This document shows positions 33,556 through 42,135 of a DNA stretch of 64,000 nt, in pieces. Under the pieces are notes generated by a model that was not told the DNA's origin, made no database searches, and saw only the letters and a program-made list of their open reading frames with translations. Positions within the stretch are counted from its first letter, which is position 1; the number at the start of each line of letters is the position of its first letter. Where the stretch lies: the NCBI GenBank assembly GCA_050952725.1, contig JBMNLN010000001.1, positions 1,054,001-1,118,000 of the forward strand, read 5' to 3'. Both the position numbers and the translations under genes were made by a program. The DNA is from JAQWCH01 sp050952725. Its GTDB lineage: Bacteria; Bacillota_I; Bacilli_A; RFN20; CAG-826.

Positions 33556-33583
33556 GGCAAGATGGGTTTTACCCCACCTTGCC
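33556..33583 (-). other. Intercistronic hairpin between dnaK and dnaJ
   Basis: Minus strand GGCAAGGTGGG (33573-33583) pairs over 11 positions with CCCATCTTGCC (33556-33566). No T tract follows, so it is more likely an mRNA stability or processing element, or a partial attenuator, than a terminator. Confidence 0.55.
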
Positions 33584-33609
33584 TAATGTTTTATCTGGAT
33601 TGTTAAATC

Positions 33610-35427
33610 TTATTTCTTTTCTTCGGTGAAGTCGGCATCGACGACATCGTCGGATTTACTTTCACCACCAGAAGAGGTATCGACATCTTGCGCCTTGGCT
33701 TGCATGTTGGCCATCATTTCCGCGGCTTTTTCCAAGTCGGAAATCTTACTTCTTAAGGTGTCCATATCGTTATTGTCAATCGCGGTTTTAAGTTCGTCGC
33801 GAAGCTTGGTAACCTCTTCTTTTTGTTTGGCCTCCATCTTTTCGCCTTGTTCGGCTAAGGAATCATCGATCATGTGGATAAAGCTCTCGGCTTTATTCTT
33901 CAGTTCGACTTCTTCCCGGCGCTTTTCATCGGCTTCTTTGTTGGCTTCGGCTTCTTCGACCATCCGGTCGATTTCTTCCTTGCTCAAACCCGTGGAGCCG
34001 GTAATCGTAATTTGTTGTTCTTTTTGCGTATCTAAGTCTTTAGCCGAGACTTTGACAATCCCGTTGACATCGATGTCGAAAGTCACTTCAATCCGCGGCG
34101 TGCCACGACGAGCTGGTTTAATCCCATCCAGCCGGAAGTGGCCGAGGAGTTTATTATCGCGGGCCATCGGGCGTTCGCCTTGATAGACCATGATATCGAC
34201 TGAAGGTTGATTATCCGCGGCCGTCGAGAAAATCTGACTCTTGGTCGTGGGAATCGTCGTATTGCGCTTAATTAATGGGGTCATCACTTCGCCCATCGTT
34301 TCAATCCCTAAAGTTAGAGGCGTGACGTCGAGGAGGACGATATCTTTGACCGCTCCGGCGACGATTCCACCTTGGATGGCGGCGCCAATCGCCACGGCTT
34401 CATCGGGGTTGACGGAAAGGTTGGGAGTTTTACCGATGAATTTCTCCACGAGTTTTTGCACCGCCGGCATCCGCGTCGAACCACCGATTAATAAAACTTC
34501 ATCGATCGCTTTTGCGCCAATGTTCGCATCGGCTAAAGCACGCCGCAGCGGCTCTTCACAGCGTTTTAATAAATCTTTGGTTAAATCTTCGAATTTCGCT
34601 CGAGTCAACTTCGTTTCAAACGAGATTGGACCATTTTTTCCCATCCCGATAAAGGGCAGAGAAATCGTCGTCTCGAGTTGACCAGAGAGTTCAATTTTGG
34701 CTTTTTCCGCCGCATCGCGGAAGCGTTGTTCCGCCATTTTGTCATTTAAATCCAGTCCGTGTTGGACGCGAATTTCATTTTTAATCCAGCGGGCCAAAAC
34801 ATGATCCCAATCATCACCACCGAGGCGGTTATCACCCGCGGTGGCAATGACTTCAAAAGTGCCATCGCCGATATCGAGAATGGAAACATCGAAGGTGCCT
34901 CCGCCTAAATCAAAGACGAGAATCTTTTCCGACTTTTTGTTTTCCAATCCGTAAGCTAACGCCGCCGCGGTCGGTTCGTTGATAATTCGGACCACATCGA
35001 GTCCCGCAATCGTCCCGGCGTCTTTGGTCGCTTGTCTTTGCGCGTCATTAAAGTAGGCCGGAACGGTAATCACCGCTTTTTCAATTTTTTGGCCGAGATT
35101 ATCTTCCGCGTATTGTTTCATATAGGCGATGACTTTCGCCGAGAGTTCTTGCGGGGTAAAGCTCTTATTAATCGCATTGACATGGATCTTATCGCTTGTT
35201 CCCATTTTCCGTTTAATACTCATAATCGTGTCGGGATTGGTCAATGCTTGTCTTTTAGCCGCATCACCGACGATTTCTTCGCCGCTACTTTTAAAGGCGA
35301 CGACCGAAGGAGTAGTGTTATTTCCTTCTTTGTTGGGGATGACTTTAGTTTTTCCATCGGCTTGTAAAATCGCCACGACCGAATTCGTCGTCCCTAGGTC
35401 AATTCCTAATACTAATTCTTTTTTCAT
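33610..35427 (-). CDS. dnaK: Chaperone DnaK (Hsp70)
   Basis: A 605-residue Hsp70. ATPase domain signatures GIDLGTTNSVVA, VFDLGGGTFDVSI and VLLIGGSTRMPAVQ; substrate-binding domain with LLDVTPLTLGIETMG; the disordered tail ends in DVVDADFTEEKK. Member of the HrcA/CIRCE-controlled operon. GGAG lies ten bases before the ATG. Confidence 0.97.
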   Translation of the reverse strand: MKKELVLGIDLGTTNSVVAILQADGKTKVIPNKEGNNTTPSVVAFKSSGEEIVGDAAKRQALTNPDTIMSIKRKMGTSDKIHVNAINKSFTPQELSAKVIAYMKQYAEDNLGQKIEKAVITVPAYFNDAQRQATKDAGTIAGLDVVRIINEPTAAALAYGLENKKSEKILVFDLGGGTFDVSILDIGDGTFEVIATAGDNRLGGDDWDHVLARWIKNEIRVQHGLDLNDKMAEQRFRDAAEKAKIELSGQLETTISLPFIGMGKNGPISFETKLTRAKFEDLTKDLLKRCEEPLRRALADANIGAKAIDEVLLIGGSTRMPAVQKLVEKFIGKTPNLSVNPDEAVAIGAAIQGGIVAGAVKDIVLLDVTPLTLGIETMGEVMTPLIKRNTTIPTTKSQIFSTAADNQPSVDIMVYQGERPMARDNKLLGHFRLDGIKPARRGTPRIEVTFDIDVNGIVKVSAKDLDTQKEQQITITGSTGLSKEEIDRMVEEAEANKEADEKRREEVELKNKAESFIHMIDDSLAEQGEKMEAKQKEEVTKLRDELKTAIDNNDMDTLRSKISDLEKAAEMMANMQAKAQDVDTSSGGESKSDDVVDADFTEEKK

Positions 35428-35469
35428 CTATCTATTTCTCCTTTATCGATGTATTTATCTTCAATCCAC

Positions 35470-36087
35470 CTAAGCCAGGTCGGATGATTGATCAACTTGT
35501 TCTTTGTGAATTTCTTCTTCACTCACTTTTTCTTCTTGGGCTTTGGCAACAATCACCAAGGCGGGCCGGACAATGCGCTCATGGAGTTTATAGCAATTGC
35601 CATAGACGCGCAGCACCGTATTAGCAGGGACTTCTTCATTTTCCTCTGCTCCTAAGGCGTGCATATAAGTCCCATCGAAACTTTTGCCGACTTCAGGCGC
35701 GAATTCTTTCACCCCTTCCGCATCGAGAGTTTCCAGCAGTTGCCGGTAGATGTATTCAAAGCCAGTTAAGTAGTTCTTCAGCACAGGATCAGTCGGCTCA
35801 TTACTTAAGGCGACATGGAAGGAATCCAGCACGGGAATCAATTTTTCAATAAACCCATATGCGCGATACTTGATCGCATTCCGATGATCTTGATCGTATT
35901 GTTTACGCAAGTTTTCCGTATCCGCATAAGCCCGGTAATACTTGCTTTCCCATTCTTTCGCCTTATTCATTAATTCTTCGTTTTCTTTGACTAAGGCTAA
36001 GTATTTGCGTTTGCTCACCTTCCCATCTTTCGGAAGTTCTCTTTCCTCGTTTAACTTTTCTTCTGATAATTTCTTTTCTTCACTCAT
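35470..36087 (-). CDS. grpE: Nucleotide exchange factor GrpE
   Basis: A 205-residue GrpE releasing ADP from DnaK. A long charged N-terminal coiled coil (about residues 1-75, NEELMNKAKEWESKYYRAYADTEN region), then the four-helix and beta-wing core with FIEKLIPVLDSFHVAL and the C-terminal VPANTVLRVYGNCYKLHERIVRPALV. The position between hrcA and dnaK is canonical. Confidence 0.94.
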   Translation of the reverse strand: MSEEKKLSEEKLNEERELPKDGKVSKRKYLALVKENEELMNKAKEWESKYYRAYADTENLRKQYDQDHRNAIKYRAYGFIEKLIPVLDSFHVALSNEPTDPVLKNYLTGFEYIYRQLLETLDAEGVKEFAPEVGKSFDGTYMHALGAEENEEVPANTVLRVYGNCYKLHERIVRPALVIVAKAQEEKVSEEEIHKEQVDQSSDLA

Positions 36088-36102
36088 AGACTCACGACCT
36101 TT

Positions 36103-37116
36103 CTATTCTTCATTATTGGTGGCAAAGTAGTCCTCTAATTCTTGCACGACATATTCCACCGTGGCGAGGACTTTGCCATAATCCATCCGGGTTGGACCAA
36201 ACACGGCAATTTGTCCGCGTTTCTGTTCGCCTAAATTAATCGTCGCGGTGATGACCGAGAGATCTTTATCATTTTCAGCATCGCCGATTTTAATCGTCAA
36301 CTCCTCTTTGCCCCGAGCTAATCTGGTTAATTCTTCGGGATCATCGAGCAAGGCGAGGAGTTTTTTGATTTTACTGGCATCATCGCGATACTCAGGCTGC
36401 TCGAGCAAGTCGCTTTTTCCGTATAACTCCAGGCGCTCTTCGGCAAAGCGCAAGAAGGCTTCAGCGAAGGCCTGATAGATGACTTGATGCTCGATTACAT
36501 AATCCGAGAGCAGGGGTTTTAAGGCGGCCATCTTTTCGACCACTTGATTAATCGGGGTTCCGACTAGGCGTTTATTTAAGATGACCACACAATCTTTAAC
36601 CTCTTTAATCGAAGTGTTGGCAGGGACCATGAAGGTCTTATTTTCCACATAGCCAAGGTCGGTGACAAAGATCGCCGTCGCTAAATCATCGCGCAGGGGA
36701 ATCACTTGAATCGAAGCCAGCCGCTCATATGCAGCGGAAGGACCAAGGACCACCGAAGCCAGATTCGTCATATGGGCTAAGATCGCCACACTTTGGTTGA
36801 TCACCCGTTCCATGCTTTGATGCTTATCGGCTAGAATCGTCTGCAACTGCATCTTCACCGCTGGTTCGACACGATGGTCGCGCAGATGATCGATGTAGTA
36901 GCGATATCCAGCGGAGGAGGGGACTCTTCCGGCCGAGGTGTGGGGTTTTTCCAAAAGTCCCAGATTTTCTAAGGCGTTCATCTCCGCGCGAATCGTCGCC
37001 GAGGAAAAAGGCAGGTGATATTCATCAATCAAAGTCTGCGAACCAACTGGTACCGCTTTTTTGACAAAATATTCGACGATTAACTTCAAGAGATAATCGC
37101 GACGTGAATATTCCAT
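36103..37116 (-). CDS. hrcA: Heat-inducible transcription repressor HrcA
   Basis: A 337-residue repressor that binds CIRCE operators and depends on GroEL for activity in well-studied species. N-terminal winged helix (RRDYLLKLIVEYFVKKAVPVG, SSATIRAEMNALENLGLLEK) followed by the GAF-like dimer domain. It is the first gene of the operon behind two CIRCE elements, so it represses itself and grpE-dnaK-dnaJ. GAGG lies just before the ATG. Confidence 0.95.
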   Translation of the reverse strand: MEYSRRDYLLKLIVEYFVKKAVPVGSQTLIDEYHLPFSSATIRAEMNALENLGLLEKPHTSAGRVPSSAGYRYYIDHLRDHRVEPAVKMQLQTILADKHQSMERVINQSVAILAHMTNLASVVLGPSAAYERLASIQVIPLRDDLATAIFVTDLGYVENKTFMVPANTSIKEVKDCVVILNKRLVGTPINQVVEKMAALKPLLSDYVIEHQVIYQAFAEAFLRFAEERLELYGKSDLLEQPEYRDDASKIKKLLALLDDPEELTRLARGKEELTIKIGDAENDKDLSVITATINLGEQKRGQIAVFGPTRMDYGKVLATVEYVVQELEDYFATNNEE

Positions 37117-37128
37117 AACTACCTCTTT

Positions 37129-37155
37129 CTAGCACTCGCAAACTTCAAGTGCTAA
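37129..37155. promoter_or_regulatory. CIRCE operator, proximal copy
   Basis: CTAGCACTC, nine bases, AAGTGCTAA; one change in each arm relative to the consensus TTAGCACTC-N9-GAGTGCTAA. It lies between the -10 box and the hrcA ATG. Confidence 0.9.
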
Positions 37156-37159
37156 CTAT

Positions 37160-37187
37160 ATTATACGGATAATTTTGGCACTGTCAA
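37160..37187 (-). promoter_or_regulatory. hrcA operon promoter
   Basis: Minus strand TTGACA (37182-37187), 16-nt spacer, TATAAT (37160-37165). Its -35 box lies inside the distal CIRCE copy. Confidence 0.8.
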
Positions 37188-37201
37188 CTTTTAAGTGCTA
37201 A
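37175..37201. promoter_or_regulatory. CIRCE operator, distal copy
   Basis: TTGGCACTG, nine bases, AAGTGCTAA (37193-37201). The left arm is degenerate but the spacing is exact. It covers the -35 box, so HrcA binding here would block polymerase directly. Confidence 0.8.
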
Positions 37202-37214
37202 AAATATCAATAAA

Positions 37215-37243
37215 TTAAAAAAAGTTGATGGATAAACAACTTT
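37215..37243 (-). terminator. Terminator after hemW
   Basis: Minus strand AAAGTTG (37237-37243) pairs with CAACTTT (37221-37227), followed by TTTTAATT. It separates hemW from the heat-shock operon. Confidence 0.7.
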
Positions 37244-37264
37244 TCCTCTTAAAAAACCTAATTT

Positions 37265-38368
37265 TTATTCTAGATGCGTAAAGAAATAATCGAGTTTCAT
37301 CATCCCTTCATCAGTTAAAAAGAAACGCCCAGCAGCGCTTTGATAAAGACCAGTGGCACTGAGATCTTCTAACCCTTTTTGATACTTCAGCAGAAAATTT
37401 CCGCCAAAGCGTTTTTGATATTCCGCAAGCGAGAATCCGTTACTTAAACGCAGGTGTAGATAGATGAACTCGGCTTCTATTTGCTCGGGGGTCAAGACTT
37501 CTTCACTGCCAAAATAATGACCCTTAATGTAATCTTTAATTTTTTTCGTATTCGTATATCGTCTTCCGTTGAAATATCCCGATGCCCCTAAACCGACACC
37601 GTAATAGGGACGGCATTCCCAGTAAGTGAGATTGTGTAACGATTCCTGTCTAGGTTTGGCAAAAGCGGATACCTCATAACGCGCATACCCATGCGCGCGC
37701 ATTTCATTTAATAAATAATCATAGAACTCACGCGCTGCTTCATCGGTTTGCACTGGAACTTTTTGAGCATAAAAAGGAGTGTTTTCAGCGATGAGCAGAC
37801 TATACGCGGATAGATGTTCGACGTTGAGCTTTAAAGCGCGGTCGACATCTTTTTGCCATATCGCAAGATCTTGGCCTGGCAATCCATAAATTAAATCGAG
37901 ATTGATATTGTTAAAACCTAGAGAACGCGCTTCTTGAATCTTGTCTTTAACTAAGGAAAAGTCATGACGGCGTCCGATCTTTTTTAAGACCTGCGCCTCG
38001 AAGGAGCAAATTCCAAACGAGAGGCGATTAACCCCGTAACTTTTCGCAAGAGCCAGTTTGGCCTTGGTGGCGTTTTCGATATTGGCTTCCAAGGTGAATT
38101 CTATAACCCCTTGGGTATAAGGAGCAAGGATGTCTAACATCCGTTTGAATTCTTCCAAAGTCAAGGAAGTCGGCGTGCCCCCGCCGATATAAATCGTTTT
38201 TAAGTTTTGGGGACGATAGTAAAAAAGCTCGCTTTCCAAGGCGGTTAAATATTCATCAACCAACATGGGAAAATGGAGCATTTTCGGAAAATCACAATAC
38301 GGGCAGAGCCGTTGACAAAACGGGATATGCAGATAAAGCGCGGTCGGGGAAGAGCAATCTTTATTCAT
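37265..38368 (-). CDS. hemW: Radical SAM protein HemW-like
   Basis: About 367 residues. Radical SAM motif CQRLCPYCDFP (CxxxCxxC), then TIYIGGGTPTSL, RLSFGICSFE and LDLIYGLPGQ, the pattern of HemW/oxygen-independent coproporphyrinogen oxidase-like proteins. HemW-type proteins are thought to deliver heme; the extra Cys next to the CxxxCxxC motif expected of true HemN is not seen. The ATG at 38368 overlaps the end of the small membrane-protein gene by 8 nt, suggesting coupling; an upstream in-frame start would add 16 residues. Confidence 0.85.
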   Translation of the reverse strand: MNKDCSSPTALYLHIPFCQRLCPYCDFPKMLHFPMLVDEYLTALESELFYYRPQNLKTIYIGGGTPTSLTLEEFKRMLDILAPYTQGVIEFTLEANIENATKAKLALAKSYGVNRLSFGICSFEAQVLKKIGRRHDFSLVKDKIQEARSLGFNNINLDLIYGLPGQDLAIWQKDVDRALKLNVEHLSAYSLLIAENTPFYAQKVPVQTDEAAREFYDYLLNEMRAHGYARYEVSAFAKPRQESLHNLTYWECRPYYGVGLGASGYFNGRRYTNTKKIKDYIKGHYFGSEEVLTPEQIEAEFIYLHLRLSNGFSLAEYQKRFGGNFLLKYQKGLEDLSATGLYQSAAGRFFLTDEGMMKLDYFFTHLE

Positions 38369-38609
38369 CAGCAGGGTCAGTCGGTTTAGTTTCGCTGATT
38401 TCAACTTCCTCTTCAATTGGAACTAAAACGCGGTCGAGTTCTTCTTGAATCCGCGTCTTTTCGTCGATTTGTTTATCTTCATCACCATGGTTTTGAAAAC
38501 CAGGGACGAATTTCGAGACTAAAAAAACCGTCAGCGCAATCAAACTAAAAAAGCCGATCAATAATAAGAGAATTGCCCATGCGGGTAATTGTGTCACAAG
38601 AAAAAGCAT
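38361..38609 (-). CDS. Small single-pass membrane protein, unknown
   Basis: An 82-residue protein with one transmembrane helix (about residues 8-34, LPAWAILLLLIGFFSLIAL) and an acidic tail of about 45 residues predicted to be cytoplasmic or extracellular. No family recognised. It lies between the Fic-like gene and hemW, 18 nt after the former, in the same transcription direction. Confidence 0.6.
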   Translation of the reverse strand: MLFLVTQLPAWAILLLLIGFFSLIALTVFLVSKFVPGFQNHGDEDKQIDEKTRIQEELDRVLVPIEEEVEISETKPTDPADE

Positions 38610-38627
38610 AAATCACTCCTTAACTTT

Positions 38628-40163
38628 CTATCGCCGTCGCGGAACGGGGGTGTAGATAAATTTATTCTTATATTTTTCTTTGCGGTAGTAACCAGCTTCA
38701 ACTAGATGTTCCATGGAAGTCCGCGCGGTTTCATAGGCGCAGTTTAAGGTTTTGCGGTATTGGTCAATCGTGTAGAACTTACCTAAGGTGCAATGGCGCG
38801 CATAGAAATAGGCTTCACCTTTTTTCAAACTCGGATCCATTTCCCGCAGGTGAATTTCTAATTTCGCCGCATCGACTTCATCGAGACCAATCGGCAGAGA
38901 ATCGACCGCCAGGCGCTGTTCATAGGCGATTTCCCCACCGGCCAGTTTTTGTTCGACTAGGGCAGGGGCGGGTTTTTCTTCGACCACTTCTGGAGTTTTG
39001 GTTTCGATGACCGGCTTTGCTTCCGTTAGGGGGGGAAAGGCGCTTAATTCGGCTTCAAGCCTTCGCTCTTCAATGACGGGAGGAGGGGTCAATGGAGGAG
39101 GAAGATGATGTGGGGGAGTACTCGCTCGCTCTAGCGCGGCTATTTCCCTTTCAGGTTCTGGAGTTTCCACCTGATAATTTTCCTTGATTAAGACATCTTT
39201 TTCTAAATTGATCAGCCGTTCCATTAAATCATCAACCGCTTTGGAAACACGGGGGATAAAATCAAAGAGTAAATAGGTAAAGTCCGTGGTCCGCTTAACT
39301 TCGTAATTTAACATCTCTAAGCGTTCGTGATCTTCAATTAAAAGTTTTTCCAAATCAAGCAAGGTGGCGATTGGTTCTAAATCGTGTTTGATTAAAATCG
39401 TTTTCAAAAGCAGAATCGCTAATTCCTCGCTATAAAATTCAAATGGTTTCACGTAAGAAAAAAAGAAAAAAGCAAAGAGGGCACGAACTAAAACCGTCTG
39501 ATGATCATTGTTTAAATAGGCGAATAAGCTCTTCATCATATCATCGATGCGACTGACGGGAGCCGCCAGATAAACTTGATCGATTAATGATTGTTGCGAT
39601 GGATCGCGGACCTCCTTGGTGCGATAGAATTGGGTTAATTCCGCTCCGGAGTTCATAATCGTATAGAGATAACCGATGAAATCTTCATCAAGGGGCTTAT
39701 TTTTGTTGTGTTCGATGTATTTCAGCGCGCTGAAATAGTTGACGATGACCATCGTTTCCACAGCTGGGGCGGAAACATTACCGCGGACCACACTATGGAG
39801 GAATGAGGGATTAGGTTGTAATTGATAGCGCGTGGAAATCGCACTTAAGCAAACTTGATATTGTTTATCACGTAAAAAAACAGCGGTTAAATCTTCACTG
39901 TTTAACTTTTCGACGCGGAGGGAGGCCCGGAGTAATTTTCGCTCTAACTGATTGAGTTTTTCCGAGATGACAGGGGTTAAAACCACGCGAAAAGGGTCAT
40001 TGGTCACCGTCTTTAATCCCAAAGGACGGGTAAAACCACTGCGATATTCGATAATCTGGCGCCAGAAGGGCTCGATCATCGTCGTCTGTGTCGCTTTGAC
40101 CACTTCTTGTTTGGTCGCGTAGGTATTGTCACAAAAATCGGTGATGAGTTTATTTTTATCCAT
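38628..40163 (-). CDS. Degenerate Fic-fold (pseudo-Fic) protein with C-terminal winged helix
   Basis: A 511-residue protein. Residues about 135-260 have the helical pattern of a Fic domain: VVNYFSALKYIEHN, then QFYRTKEVRD (compare G-x-YR), then FFFFSYVKPFEFYSEELAIL (residues 232-250), which lines up with F-x-x-IHPFxDGNGRxxRLL. The catalytic His is replaced by Lys239 and the GNGR phosphate-binding loop is lost, so AMP transfer is unlikely. A Pro/Glu-rich linker (about 340-430) leads to a C-terminal winged helix (FYTIDQYRKTLNCAYETA, LVEAGYYRKEK) like those at the end of Fic proteins. It is likely a binding or regulatory protein. GAGG lies eight bases before the ATG. The Fic assignment is by eye. 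Confidence 0.55.
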   Translation of the reverse strand: MDKNKLITDFCDNTYATKQEVVKATQTTMIEPFWRQIIEYRSGFTRPLGLKTVTNDPFRVVLTPVISEKLNQLERKLLRASLRVEKLNSEDLTAVFLRDKQYQVCLSAISTRYQLQPNPSFLHSVVRGNVSAPAVETMVIVNYFSALKYIEHNKNKPLDEDFIGYLYTIMNSGAELTQFYRTKEVRDPSQQSLIDQVYLAAPVSRIDDMMKSLFAYLNNDHQTVLVRALFAFFFFSYVKPFEFYSEELAILLLKTILIKHDLEPIATLLDLEKLLIEDHERLEMLNYEVKRTTDFTYLLFDFIPRVSKAVDDLMERLINLEKDVLIKENYQVETPEPEREIAALERASTPPHHLPPPLTPPPVIEERRLEAELSAFPPLTEAKPVIETKTPEVVEEKPAPALVEQKLAGGEIAYEQRLAVDSLPIGLDEVDAAKLEIHLREMDPSLKKGEAYFYARHCTLGKFYTIDQYRKTLNCAYETARTSMEHLVEAGYYRKEKYKNKFIYTPVPRRR

Positions 40164-40255
40164 ATGCTTTACCTCAAAATTAATATAGCACCGTTAGTTC
40201 TAAAATAAAAGTGATAAACTTATAATCTACTAGTTATCTACTAATACAAATCGCC

Positions 40256-42070
40256 TCATTCGTCATCATCGCCAATCGCAAGGACCGCCATAAACGCTTC
40301 TTGAGGAATTTCCACCTTCCCTACCGCCTTCATCCGCTTCTTGCCCGCTTTTTGTTTCTCCAATAATTTGCGTTTCCGCGAGATATCGCCTCCATAACAC
40401 TTGGATAAAACATCCTTTCGCAAAGCCTTAACATCGGCTCGAGCAATGACTTTTCGTCCGATTGCCACTTGAATCGGCACCTCGAAAAGCTGGGCGGGGA
40501 TAATCTCTTTTAACTTGCGCACTAACGCCACCCCGCGATGATAAGCACTGGGTTGATGGACGATACTGCTCAGGGCATCGACGACAACACCATTTAACAA
40601 AATATCCATTTTGACGAGTTTTCCTTGGCGATAACCGCTCAAGACATAATCAAATGAGGCATAGCCTTTCGTATAGCTTTTTAATTTATCAAAAAAGTTG
40701 TAGATGACTTCCGCTAAAGGCAGTTCATACTTTAAATTCATCCGCGTCTCATCGAGATAATCAAGGCTGAGGTAAATCCCGCGTCTATCTTCGCAAAGTT
40801 GCATCACCGCTCCCAGATAATCACTCGGTACCATGATGCTTGCTTCCACGTAGGGCTCTTCGATATGCCGATAGACCATCCCTTCTTCTAACTTCGCTGG
40901 GTTATCGATTTCTAGCGTTTCTCCATCTTCCATAATCAGGTGATAACTGACGGAAGGCGCAGTTAAAATGAGGTCAATCCCGTATTCGCGCTCGAGTCTT
41001 TCTTGGATGACATCCATGTGGAGAAGACCTAAAAAACCACAGCGGAAACCAAAGCCTAAAGCTTGTGAGAATTCCGGCTCAAAATGAAGGGAAGCATCAG
41101 ATAGGGTCAGCTTCTCTAAAGCTTCGCGCAAATCTTCATAACTTTTACTATCAACCGGATAAAGACCGCAGAAGACCATCGAATTGATCTCCCGATAACC
41201 AGGAAGCGGCGCTAGAGCTGGGGCTTTCGCATTGGTAATCGTCTCTCCGGTATGGACATCTTTAATATCTTTAATCTGCGCGGCTAGATAACCGACCTCA
41301 CCCGCTTGGAGATGGCCTGTAGGTATCTCTTCGGGAGTGCGAATCCCCACTTCGGTGACGAAATATTCTTTTTTCGAACTCATCAAGCGAATCGTATCTC
41401 CGACTTTAATCTGGCCTTCTTTGATGCGGATCATCACGATTACCCCGCGGTAAGAATCATAATATGAGTCGAAAATCAAGGCGCGTAACGGCTGATCAAC
41501 TTTCCCTTCTGGCGCGGGAATTTCTTTGATAATCGCCTCTAAAATCGCGGGGATGTTCTCTCCCGTTTTCGCGGAAATAGCGATGGCTTTTTCCCCATCA
41601 AGTCCGAGTTTATCAGTGATTTCTCTTCGGGCAAAAGCAAGATCAGCACTTGGTAAATCGATTTTATTAATCACGGGGATAATCGTTAAATTATTGTCGA
41701 CTGCTAGATAGGCATTGGCCAGGGTTTGCGCTTCCACTCCTTGGGTAGCATCAACTAAGAGCAGGGCCCCTTCACAGGCGGCTAACGAGCGCGAGACTTC
41801 ATAAGTAAAGTCGACATGTCCCGGGGTGTCGATTAAATTGAAAAGATATTCCTGACCATCTCTTGCCTTATACGTCATCGTAATCGCATTTAATTTAATC
41901 GTAATCCCGCGTTCGCGTTCCAAGTCCATATTATCGAGATATTGCGCTTTCATGCTGCGCTTCTCGACCGTGCCGGTATGTTCGATTAACCGATCGGCAA
42001 GTGTCGATTTTCCATGATCGATATGGGCGATGATCGAGAAATTCCGAATTTGCTTCGCTTGATAATCCAT
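40256..42070 (-). CDS. lepA: Elongation factor 4 (LepA)
   Basis: A 604-residue translational GTPase, EF-4/LepA, implicated in back-translocation and 30S biogenesis. G motifs AHIDHGKST, DTPGHVDF, NKIDLP; the LepA-specific C-terminal domain includes SYHRGVALVRKLKEIIPAQ and the end segment RKRKLLEKQKAGKKRMK. In Bacillus lepA lies upstream of hemW; here a Fic-like gene and a small membrane gene separate them. Confidence 0.96.
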   Translation of the reverse strand: MDYQAKQIRNFSIIAHIDHGKSTLADRLIEHTGTVEKRSMKAQYLDNMDLERERGITIKLNAITMTYKARDGQEYLFNLIDTPGHVDFTYEVSRSLAACEGALLLVDATQGVEAQTLANAYLAVDNNLTIIPVINKIDLPSADLAFARREITDKLGLDGEKAIAISAKTGENIPAILEAIIKEIPAPEGKVDQPLRALIFDSYYDSYRGVIVMIRIKEGQIKVGDTIRLMSSKKEYFVTEVGIRTPEEIPTGHLQAGEVGYLAAQIKDIKDVHTGETITNAKAPALAPLPGYREINSMVFCGLYPVDSKSYEDLREALEKLTLSDASLHFEPEFSQALGFGFRCGFLGLLHMDVIQERLEREYGIDLILTAPSVSYHLIMEDGETLEIDNPAKLEEGMVYRHIEEPYVEASIMVPSDYLGAVMQLCEDRRGIYLSLDYLDETRMNLKYELPLAEVIYNFFDKLKSYTKGYASFDYVLSGYRQGKLVKMDILLNGVVVDALSSIVHQPSAYHRGVALVRKLKEIIPAQLFEVPIQVAIGRKVIARADVKALRKDVLSKCYGGDISRKRKLLEKQKAGKKRMKAVGKVEIPQEAFMAVLAIGDDDE

Positions 42071-42135
42071 CTTTACCGGCCCCTCCTTGTTGATAAAATT
42101 TCAATTAATTATACCAAAACTTATTTCGCGATACA

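Noticed and set aside
33626..34183. 185-codon plus-strand open frame
   Set aside because: Antisense to dnaK; low-complexity Ser/Leu composition typical of the complement of a conserved gene, with no SD.
34241..34681. 146-codon plus-strand open frame
   Set aside because: Also antisense to dnaK with no SD; dnaK motifs on the other strand are complete.
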